The notes under the pieces were generated by a model, which searched no databases, had not been told where the DNA came from, and saw only the letters and a list, made by a program, of their open reading frames with translations. Shown here in pieces: positions 26,746-34,790 of a stretch of DNA of 64,000 nt (its first letter is position 1; every line of letters begins with the position of its first letter). The position numbers and the translations under genes are program-made. This stretch comes from Lacinutrix himadriensis (GTDB lineage Bacteria; Bacteroidota; Bacteroidia; Flavobacteriales; Flavobacteriaceae): contig NZ_LIQI01000019.1 in the NCBI RefSeq assembly GCF_001418105.1, positions 1 to 64,000 on the forward strand. Direction: 5' to 3'.

Positions 26746-27663
26746 ATGAAAACAAGATTAGTAATCTTATCGTATATTATATTATTTAGCTCTCTTTTGC
26801 ATGCGCAAACAGGTTTGCCATTGCAAATTAATGATGCAAATATCAAACCATTAAACGCTTTAACAAATGCTACGCTTCAATCTAGTATTGAAAAAGAAAT
26901 CTTGTCTAACCCCAAATGGAAACAATTAATTGCTGAAAAAAAGATGGCTATTGGTATTGTCGATTTAAGTAATCCCAATAAAGTAAGATATGCAAACATT
27001 AATGGAGAACATATGATGTATGCTGCGAGTTTGCCAAAAATCGCCATATTATTATCTGCTATGGATGCCATTGAAAAAGGAGAATTAAAGGAAACTGCAG
27101 AAATAAAGTATGATATGAAATTAATGATTTCTAAATCTAATAATGCTGCATCTACTAGAATGATTGACCGATTAGGATATGACAAAATTGAAGCGGTAAT
27201 GACAGATCCAAAATACATGTTTTACGATCAAAATAATGGTGGTGGTTTATGGGTTGGAAAACGTTATGGAGGCGGTGGAAACACCAACAGAGAACCTTTA
27301 AAAAACTTAAGTCATGCTGCAAGTGTAAATCAAGTTTGTCGTTATTACTACTTATTAGCCAATGGAAAACTGGTAAATAGAAAGCGATCGAAACAAATGC
27401 TTAATATTATGGGTAATCCAGACTTACATCACAAATTTGTGAATACCATCGAAAAAATTGCGCCGCAAGCACAACTATTTAGAAAGTCTGGTTCTTGGCA
27501 AACCTATCATTCCGATTCTATTTTAGTTTGGGGAAAGGATCCTGAAAGACGTTATATTATAGTTGCACTAATCGATGATTCTTCTGGAGAACAAATAATA
27601 AGAAATTTGGTCAAACCTGTAGAAAAAGCACTTAAAATTAAACAACAAACCGCTTCAAATTAA
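26746..27663 (+). CDS. Exported class A beta-lactamase-like serine hydrolase
   Basis: Signal peptide ending LLHAQ, then a beta-lactamase/DD-peptidase fold of 305 residues in total. It carries the three fold motifs: SLPK (nucleophile Ser95, Lys98), SNN (131-133) and KSG (247-249) replacing KTG. The class A Glu166 region is not obvious, so true antibiotic hydrolysis is doubtful and a peptidoglycan or other amide/ester role is possible. It is followed after 6 nt by the ATP/ADP-translocase-like gene, an unusual partner. A second relative (30487-31746) lies on the opposite strand beyond that gene. Confidence 0.85.
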   Translation: MKTRLVILSYIILFSSLLHAQTGLPLQINDANIKPLNALTNATLQSSIEKEILSNPKWKQLIAEKKMAIGIVDLSNPNKVRYANINGEHMMYAASLPKIAILLSAMDAIEKGELKETAEIKYDMKLMISKSNNAASTRMIDRLGYDKIEAVMTDPKYMFYDQNNGGGLWVGKRYGGGGNTNREPLKNLSHAASVNQVCRYYYLLANGKLVNRKRSKQMLNIMGNPDLHHKFVNTIEKIAPQAQLFRKSGSWQTYHSDSILVWGKDPERRYIIVALIDDSSGEQIIRNLVKPVEKALKIKQQTASN

Positions 27664-27669
27664 AAATTA

Positions 27670-30486
27670 GTGTTGCAGAAAACAGTAAAAAAATATATTC
27701 TAAAAGTCTTTGATTTAAAAGAAGAAGAGCTGAACAAAACCTTATTGCTTCAGCTCAATATTTTTATAATCATTACGGTATTATTAATTGTAAAACCTAC
27801 CATTAACTCTTTATTTCTTTCAGAGTTATCTTCAGATGCATTACCATTAGGCTACGTATTAACAGCTATATTTGCTGTAATAGGTTCTTATTTTTATGAT
27901 AAAGCACTCGAAAAATATGCCTTAAATATTATTATCGACAGAACCCTTTTAGGCTCTGTAATCTCTTTAATACTCTTTGCTATAGCCTTTAATTTTAATC
28001 TAGCTAATGGGTTAATCTTATACATACCTTATGTTTGGGTTGCTATTTTCGGATTATTAACAGCGTCTCAATTCTGGATTTTAGCGAATCTGGTTTACAA
28101 CGTCCGCGAAGCAAAACGCGTTTTCGGTTTTATTGGTGCTGGAGCTATCGCTGGAGGAATCTTTGGAGGATACCTAACCTCCTTACTTACTACTTTTATA
28201 GACACAGAAGATTTACTTTTTGTCGCTGCTTTATTATTGTTTGTTTGCATTCCGATAACGAGAAGTATTTGGAAAAATGAAGTAAAAGAATTGAATCCAT
28301 TTCAAGTATCGATACGAAAAGGTCCAAAAGGAGAATCGCCAATTAAATTAATAAAACAATCTAAATTATTAAGTTTAATTGCTATTGTATTTGGGATTAG
28401 CGTTTTAGTAGCAAAACTGGTAGATTATCAATATAGCGACTATGCATCGCAACTTATTGAAGACCCGGAGGAACTCGCTTCCTTTTTTGGTTTTTGGTTT
28501 TCCACATTAAGTGTAATATCCTTATTAATACAATTGTTTTTAACGCAAAAAATTGTTGGCGCTTTTGGTGTTGGTAAATCGCTTTTATGGTTGCCTTCAG
28601 GAATTCTTATCGGTTCTATTTTACTTTTAATCCTTCCGCAACTTTGGGTGATTATCTTTATTAAAATTGTAGATGGTAGCTTAAAACAGTCTATTAATAA
28701 AGCTGCTACCGAGTTGTTATCCATTCCAATTCCTATAGAAATCAAAAAGAAAACAAAGACATTTACAGATGTGGTTGTAGATAGTATTGCTACTGGTTTA
28801 GCAGGTTTTATTCTTATTTTCTTTATTAACGGATTAGATATTTCGCCAACCTATATTAGTTTAATTATTATTGGATTAATTCTGGTTTGGTTGTATTTTA
28901 TCTATCAATTAAAGGAAGAATATATTATTTCATTTAAAAAGCTTTTTGATACTTCTGCCCACAAAAAGGAAAAAACAAATAAGGAAGAAATAAAGGTTAC
29001 CTCTATTGTAAACACGGTTCTACAAGTGTTTAAAAATGGAAATGAAAATCAGATTATTCATATGCTTCAAAAAACATTAGAAGTAAAAGATGAACGTTTT
29101 TTTTCAGAAATTAAAGTTCTTTTAACACATCCTTCTCCAAAAGTTAGAACCTTAGCAATTGAAAACCTATACTTTTTAAAATCTGAAAATTTAAGTGCTC
29201 AAATTGAAAAAATGGTACACGATGCAAATCAAGAAGTTACCACTACAGCATTTCGTTATTTATTAAAAAAACACAGTCAAAATACGGTTACGCTTTTCGA
29301 TAAATATTTAAACAGTACCGACAAAACTATTGCTAATGCTGCGCTTATTGGACTTTCTTTGGAGCTACGAAACAATCCTGTATTACAAGAAAAATTTAGT
29401 TTAGAACAAAGAATACAACATGCTTTACAAGACTACGCTACTTTAATAAACAAAGAAGACAAAATGCATAAAACGCATGCCATTTTAGAAACTATTGGTA
29501 ATGCACGTGTAAAAAAACACTATAATTTTATAAAAGAACAGCTACAATCTAACCATTCGCAAACCGTAAATATTGCACTTACTGCTGCATCAAAAACCTT
29601 AGACAAACCATTTATAGATTTAATTATTCCGCATTTATCCCATAAAGATTCTAGACAAAATGCCATGGAAGCATTGTATTTTTATAACGAACCGATTATT
29701 GATATTTTATATGAAAAAATAAAACAAGAAACTTTTGATTTAGAAGATGTTGCGGTTATGGTTTTGGTTATTGAAAAATTTGCGTCGCAGAAGGCTATAA
29801 ATACTTTAATAAAATTAGCAGACGATACCGAGCATAGTATTAAAATGGTTTCTATTGAAGCCTTAAAACGTTTAAAATGGAAGTATCCACACCTTCAAAT
29901 TAAAGATCGTTATATTATTGATAAGATTTTAGACGAATGCCATTTGTACCAAAACACACTTTCGGTTATCCATTCGCAAATTGTAATTCAGTATAAAAAA
30001 AATACAGAAACTGTTGAAGAAACTACCGCTAGAAAAAAACTCATTCAATTATTAGAGCTTCGATTAGATCGACAATTACAACGAATTTTCAGGTTTTTAG
30101 GAATAAAATATCCGCCAAATGAAGTAGATACTATTTACGATTCTATTTTGCATGGTAAAGAAGAACAGCGTATTCATGCCATTGAGTTTTTAGATAACAT
30201 TATAGATATTCAACTAAAAAAAGAATTGATACCTGTTGCAGAATCTATTTTAATGGAATCCATTTCGGAAGAAAAAGTAAAAAAATTAAACCTTAAAGTA
30301 TTGAGTGAAACCGAATGTTACCAAGCTTTATTACACCGAAAAGATGTAAAACTGAAATTAGCTGTTTTACATCTTATTGAAGCTACACATGATGCTAAGT
30401 TTACCCCTTTAATAGTGCCTTTACTTGAAGACGCTAACTTGAAGGTTAAGCTAAAAGCAAAAGGGATTCTTAATCGATTTAAGTAA
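27670..30486 (+). CDS. ATP/ADP-translocase-like membrane protein fused to HEAT repeats
   Basis: The N-terminal half (to about residue 435) has about twelve membrane segments and resembles the NTT/Npt1 nucleotide transporter group of the MFS. It starts with a soluble lead-in, then LNIFIIITVLLIVKPTINSLFLSEL, and later GFIGAGAIAGGIFGGYLTS. The remaining 500 residues are soluble helical pairs typical of HEAT repeats, such as HPSPKVRTLAIENLYFL and DTEHSIKMVSIEALKRL. It is 938 residues long. The start is GTG at 27670 or TTG at 27673, 6 nt after the upstream stop. Known NTT proteins exchange nucleotides; whether this free-living form does so is unproven. Confidence 0.78.
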   Translation: MLQKTVKKYILKVFDLKEEELNKTLLLQLNIFIIITVLLIVKPTINSLFLSELSSDALPLGYVLTAIFAVIGSYFYDKALEKYALNIIIDRTLLGSVISLILFAIAFNFNLANGLILYIPYVWVAIFGLLTASQFWILANLVYNVREAKRVFGFIGAGAIAGGIFGGYLTSLLTTFIDTEDLLFVAALLLFVCIPITRSIWKNEVKELNPFQVSIRKGPKGESPIKLIKQSKLLSLIAIVFGISVLVAKLVDYQYSDYASQLIEDPEELASFFGFWFSTLSVISLLIQLFLTQKIVGAFGVGKSLLWLPSGILIGSILLLILPQLWVIIFIKIVDGSLKQSINKAATELLSIPIPIEIKKKTKTFTDVVVDSIATGLAGFILIFFINGLDISPTYISLIIIGLILVWLYFIYQLKEEYIISFKKLFDTSAHKKEKTNKEEIKVTSIVNTVLQVFKNGNENQIIHMLQKTLEVKDERFFSEIKVLLTHPSPKVRTLAIENLYFLKSENLSAQIEKMVHDANQEVTTTAFRYLLKKHSQNTVTLFDKYLNSTDKTIANAALIGLSLELRNNPVLQEKFSLEQRIQHALQDYATLINKEDKMHKTHAILETIGNARVKKHYNFIKEQLQSNHSQTVNIALTAASKTLDKPFIDLIIPHLSHKDSRQNAMEALYFYNEPIIDILYEKIKQETFDLEDVAVMVLVIEKFASQKAINTLIKLADDTEHSIKMVSIEALKRLKWKYPHLQIKDRYIIDKILDECHLYQNTLSVIHSQIVIQYKKNTETVEETTARKKLIQLLELRLDRQLQRIFRFLGIKYPPNEVDTIYDSILHGKEEQRIHAIEFLDNIIDIQLKKELIPVAESILMESISEEKVKKLNLKVLSETECYQALLHRKDVKLKLAVLHLIEATHDAKFTPLIVPLLEDANLKVKLKAKGILNRFK

Positions 30487-31746
30487 TTACTTTCTAATTA
30501 TTTTATCTAAGCTAGTAGCAAGGTTCATGTGGTCTGTCGCCGAGTTTTTGCGAAGCACATTGGTCATTAAAACAACCATATACCTACAATTATTTACGTG
30601 TTCTACAATAGCAACCGAGTTCATAAAATTAGTCACATTCCCCATATATTTACCGCAATCTTCTCCTTTGGTTCTATCGCATTTATACAAGCTTCCAGAT
30701 TTAAAATACACCGCAGCTTCTTTTAAAGCAGGAGCTTGTGCATAGCGAATTCGTCTATCTGTCATGTACATTAAGCGTTTCATTTCTAGGCTAGATTCTT
30801 GATCAATGACATTACCTTGTTCTAACTGAATTAAGAACTTCATTAATCCTAAAGGCGAACCAATACTTCCTCCTTTATCACCAACATAGGTATTTGCTCC
30901 ACGTGTAAAAAAGCTCCCTAAACGCCATTCGTCTTTGGTAATACCTAACGCACGAAGTGGCAAATTAACCACATCATTTGCTATATCTGTTAATTCCTTT
31001 TTATTGGCTGTTTTAAAAAAGGCATCTGCTTCTTCTTGGGTTAAATCCGGATATTTTTCTCCGAAGATTTGCATTAATAAAACTTCTCTCCAAACAATAC
31101 TTGCAGCGCCATTATTACTTACAGACAACATGTGATCTGCCCATTCAAACAAGGTAAAAACATCACTAGCAACCACTTGACGTTTTACTAATTTTTGTGT
31201 TTCTATATTATAAATAGGAACGGTATGCTCATCTGTTAATCCCCAAACGCCAGCTCTTACAGACTTATTACGCAATAGGTTTAAACGTTTTTCAAAATCG
31301 TCTGGATATATTTTAGCCAGCTGATCGAACAAACCAGCAAGCACTGCTAATTTGCCTACACTTCCAGGTTGGTAACCAGCAGTTTCATTTCTACTAGCAT
31401 ATCTAATACTATCTACATTTGAAATATCTAGTACAGCCAAAGAATAACTTTTATCTAATCCTCTAAACAAACCACTAATTTCATTTTGAAAATTAACATC
31501 CTTCCGTAAAAAGGCACCAACGGAATCTGCTTTCTTTTCGGTTAGATTAAGTTGAATATCTAAATACGATTTCATGGCTCCTGCTGGCAACGAAGTTGCA
31601 TCTTTAATTTCACCACTTTTAATAAGTTCTAAGCGCTTTAAACGTTTAATTCCGGTATGTGAATAGCCATCAATAGGATAAAAACTCACTATTGTAAATG
31701 CAGAACACATAGCAAAAACAAAAACTAATACTATTAACTTTTTCAT
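30487..31746 (-). CDS. Exported beta-lactamase-like serine hydrolase
   Basis: This 419-residue protein has an N-terminal hydrophobic signal or anchor (IVLVFVFAMCSAFTIVSFYP). The catalytic-fold motifs are SVGK (Ser129, Lys132), SNNGAAS and a KSGSL box near the C-terminus. It is distantly related to the hydrolase at 26746, sharing KLA/KIA after SxxK and the SNN motif, but is longer. Two Cys near CDRTKGEDCGKYMG could form a disulfide outside the cytoplasm. It is one base from the dikinase-like gene upstream on the same strand, so the two are cotranscribed. Probably envelope-located; substrate unknown. Confidence 0.82.
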   Translation of the reverse strand: MKKLIVLVFVFAMCSAFTIVSFYPIDGYSHTGIKRLKRLELIKSGEIKDATSLPAGAMKSYLDIQLNLTEKKADSVGAFLRKDVNFQNEISGLFRGLDKSYSLAVLDISNVDSIRYASRNETAGYQPGSVGKLAVLAGLFDQLAKIYPDDFEKRLNLLRNKSVRAGVWGLTDEHTVPIYNIETQKLVKRQVVASDVFTLFEWADHMLSVSNNGAASIVWREVLLMQIFGEKYPDLTQEEADAFFKTANKKELTDIANDVVNLPLRALGITKDEWRLGSFFTRGANTYVGDKGGSIGSPLGLMKFLIQLEQGNVIDQESSLEMKRLMYMTDRRIRYAQAPALKEAAVYFKSGSLYKCDRTKGEDCGKYMGNVTNFMNSVAIVEHVNNCRYMVVLMTNVLRKNSATDHMNLATSLDKIIRK

Positions 31747-31747
31747 A

Positions 31748-34654
31748 TTATATTTTTTTAGAAAGTGAAATGGCTTTTGATTGGTCTGTTTTTGGTGTAA
31801 TAGATTCTAAATAGGTAGAACTTAATGCTTTTTTATTCTCTACAAAAGGACGGATTTGGAACAACCACAATTCATTATTTTTAAAACCAAGTTCCACATC
31901 ATAAGCACCTTCATAATCCGATTGTGTTTCTTTTGGTATTATTTCACGCATGGTACGTGCTAAATTTCTAATATCGTTTATATTTTGTGCGTTTAAAATT
32001 GGCGTTTCAAAACTCGCTAGTTTTTTTCCTGTTCCTCCAGTTACTGGTAAACTATTATAATATTGTTCTCTAGAAGGTGCTAAAAACTGGTAACCTCCTT
32101 TGTTTTTAATAAGATAGGTTTCTGCAGATTGCCCATCTACTGCTCCACCCGCTCCTCTACTAAAAGCGATGGTTAAATCTTCGTCGTTACCATTACTAAT
32201 TCCTTTGGTAATTAATACACCAGAATAATCCACATCTACACTTGGTATAACCAAAATAGAAGGAAATACGTTTTCGGGATTTAACAAGTATTTCTGTCTC
32301 CATTTAAAGCTACGTTCGGTATATGGAGAAGCCCAAACATCTTTTATACCATCCAAAATTTTCGATTTATCCACCACATTAAACAAGGTTAAGTTTAAAC
32401 CAGCTCCTGTAAAATCTTTTAGATCTTCCATGTTGGTGTCGCTTCTTAAGAATACAGGAACATTCCCTAATTCTTTTCCTAAAATAGATTTAAAATCTTT
32501 TTCTAATTGGTTTACAAACGTTGCTTGTAATGGCATTTTTTTAATAGCAACTCTTAAAATTGCAAGTTGCTCTAATTGATATGCTTCTACTATATTTTCT
32601 GCAATATTATTATCTCGCATTTTCTCTGCTTCCGAAAACATGGCGTTTAAAAACTCCCAATAACTAACTGTTTGTTCTGGCATTGGAAGATCCATATGTG
32701 TTCTAAAAATTCCGAAAGGGATTACTAAACCTTCCACTACTTTTTCTGGAAACATTTTTTTAAGCTGTCCTAAATTCGCTGCTTTTGGTCCGCAAAGCTT
32801 ACCAGAATCAGTAGCATCTACACTTCTAAGATTTAAAACATTGGTTTCGTCTAATCGTATATTTTCAATAGGCACTTCAATTTTTTCTGCATTGCGCTCC
32901 TTTTTCACAAATAAGGCCTTCTCTTCAGTATTCATATCTTTTTCAGCCTTTATAATCACATTACCTTTATTGGAAACTGCATAAAAAACATGTTGACCGT
33001 TAAATTTTAAAAGGCTTTCTAAGTTATCATCCGATAAAGCCGCGTTTGGAATCCCTAAATTACGAGCTAATAATTGCACATGTGAAACCATATTTCCTTC
33101 GGAAACGGTTGCAATTCCAGCTACTGGCTTTAAGTCGGCAGGAGGTCTTTGAAAAATATATATTTTATCGGAATCCACTTCTACTTCATCTGGAGAGCCA
33201 CTAACAACTACTAATTCTCCGAAGGCATAACCAGGATTTAACCCTCGAAATGCACTTTGGTTTGGCACATTCATGACTTTGTTAGTTAATGAAGATTCGA
33301 TGGCAATAAAATCGCCTAAATCACTGACACTTTTACCTAAATGTAAAGCAATAGATCCTCTAATTTTATCGTCTATAAAACCATAACTTAAAGGCTCGAA
33401 AGCGGTGTATTTATCAACAATATTCTGATAATTTGCTTTCACCATAGAAGAACTCCACTCTACTTGTCGTCTTGCATTTTCTAAAATTGCAGCAAGTTCT
33501 TGTAAAGTCATGGTGTTTTCTGCAATTGGTGAAACGGTTAATTGAAGTTCTTCCCATTCGTGTAATTCAATATAACCAGCTCCTGCGGTTGCCATACCTA
33601 AATAGCATATTTTATTTAGTAATTCTTCCATCGTATTCGCTTCCCATTGTGGTGCATTTTTAAAAATGATGGTTTCTAGTTTTAAAGATAAATCTAGTAA
33701 CTGTAATCTTGATTTCGCACTTTTTTCTTCGGTTAAAGACAATCTAATATCATATAATAATTGCGCCGTTTCTATAACGAGCTTAGAAACTTCCGGGTTT
33801 GCAGCATTGGATACCACATAGCTATTGATTTTAGAACCAATTTTGGAGTCTTTACTTAGGGATAGTTTTTTGGGAATAGCATTAATATCTATTGGCGTAT
33901 AAAAGGTTTCCATTGTAGTAAGCAAAGCTGCCAACTGCGTGTTTAAAGCCGCTGTTAACTTGGTGCTTTGTGCTTTTTTAAACGCTTTTACAGCTTCGAT
34001 ATCGCTAAGTTCTGGTTGTCCATGAATTTTAACACGTAAATCCATAAATGGAGGAAAAGCATCTGAAATTACTTTAGATTGGCTACGCATTAATTGCGCA
34101 ATATTGTCGTCACCTTGATGTGGGATGTCTTTAAGCGATTGTCTAATTAGATAGAAATCTTGCTCTAAAAAAGTATCGTTTGCCAATAACCATTTATAAA
34201 AGTCAATTCCCCAAGCAGCTTCATCTTCACTTTGGATTGCACCTCTATAAAATTGTCCTTTTTGGTTAATCCAACCATTATCTATCGTACTTAAATATTT
34301 ATCTAATTGGTATTGTTTTAAACGGGAATGGTTATTTGCTGCATCCCAAAAATCGGTTTTATCTGTATAGGTTAAAATCTGGCCAAAATAAATGTGGTTC
34401 GATTTGGCTAAAGCTTCCACTTGATCTTTGTAACGCGCGTGTTGCCAGCCTGGACCAATATTATCTGGACAAGGATCTTTTGGTTGCCTTACGCTACCAT
34501 CGGTACAAAACCAACGAATATCTTTATATGGCCCACGAATATCACTTTTATATAAGGAAATTAGTTGCTTGATTTTATCGTTACTTAGTTCTTGCGATTG
34601 CGCATTTGAAGCTAAAAACAAAAGGCTTAAGCTATATAAAATTATCTTTTTCAT
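31748..34654 (-). CDS. Exported glucan-water-dikinase-like (PEP-synthase superfamily) protein
   Basis: A signal peptide (LYSLSLLFLASNAQSQ) begins this 968-residue protein. The phosphohistidine domain comes first (TVSEGNMVSHVQLLARNLGIPN, His525), and the ATP-grasp domain is C-terminal (FRSDTNMEDL, GAGLNLTLFNV, VDGQSAETYLI). SHV(x)xxARN and the His-domain-before-ATP-domain order are like glucan, water dikinase, not PEP synthase. The enzymes of this group transfer the beta-phosphate of ATP through His to a substrate. An export signal on an ATP-dependent enzyme is odd. The N-terminal 400 residues are unrecognised. The gene is coupled to the beta-lactamase-like gene one base downstream. Confidence 0.85.
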   Translation of the reverse strand: MKKIILYSLSLLFLASNAQSQELSNDKIKQLISLYKSDIRGPYKDIRWFCTDGSVRQPKDPCPDNIGPGWQHARYKDQVEALAKSNHIYFGQILTYTDKTDFWDAANNHSRLKQYQLDKYLSTIDNGWINQKGQFYRGAIQSEDEAAWGIDFYKWLLANDTFLEQDFYLIRQSLKDIPHQGDDNIAQLMRSQSKVISDAFPPFMDLRVKIHGQPELSDIEAVKAFKKAQSTKLTAALNTQLAALLTTMETFYTPIDINAIPKKLSLSKDSKIGSKINSYVVSNAANPEVSKLVIETAQLLYDIRLSLTEEKSAKSRLQLLDLSLKLETIIFKNAPQWEANTMEELLNKICYLGMATAGAGYIELHEWEELQLTVSPIAENTMTLQELAAILENARRQVEWSSSMVKANYQNIVDKYTAFEPLSYGFIDDKIRGSIALHLGKSVSDLGDFIAIESSLTNKVMNVPNQSAFRGLNPGYAFGELVVVSGSPDEVEVDSDKIYIFQRPPADLKPVAGIATVSEGNMVSHVQLLARNLGIPNAALSDDNLESLLKFNGQHVFYAVSNKGNVIIKAEKDMNTEEKALFVKKERNAEKIEVPIENIRLDETNVLNLRSVDATDSGKLCGPKAANLGQLKKMFPEKVVEGLVIPFGIFRTHMDLPMPEQTVSYWEFLNAMFSEAEKMRDNNIAENIVEAYQLEQLAILRVAIKKMPLQATFVNQLEKDFKSILGKELGNVPVFLRSDTNMEDLKDFTGAGLNLTLFNVVDKSKILDGIKDVWASPYTERSFKWRQKYLLNPENVFPSILVIPSVDVDYSGVLITKGISNGNDEDLTIAFSRGAGGAVDGQSAETYLIKNKGGYQFLAPSREQYYNSLPVTGGTGKKLASFETPILNAQNINDIRNLARTMREIIPKETQSDYEGAYDVELGFKNNELWLFQIRPFVENKKALSSTYLESITPKTDQSKAISLSKKI

Positions 34655-34737
34655 AGTAGTTAGTTATTAAGAACTTATACTTCAAATGTAATGCCAATTT
34701 GAATTGTATTTACATAAGGTAAAAAATATATTACAAA

Positions 34738-34768
34738 TAAAAAAAGAGTCTCTTTCGAGACTCTCTTT
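34738..34768 (-). terminator. Rho-independent terminator
   Basis: On the minus strand agagtctc-gaaa-gagactct is followed by a T run. It lies about 25 nt past the stop of the Asp-box protein gene at 34791. Confidence 0.88.
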
Positions 34769-34790
34769 TCATCCTTAATAAAATAAAAAA

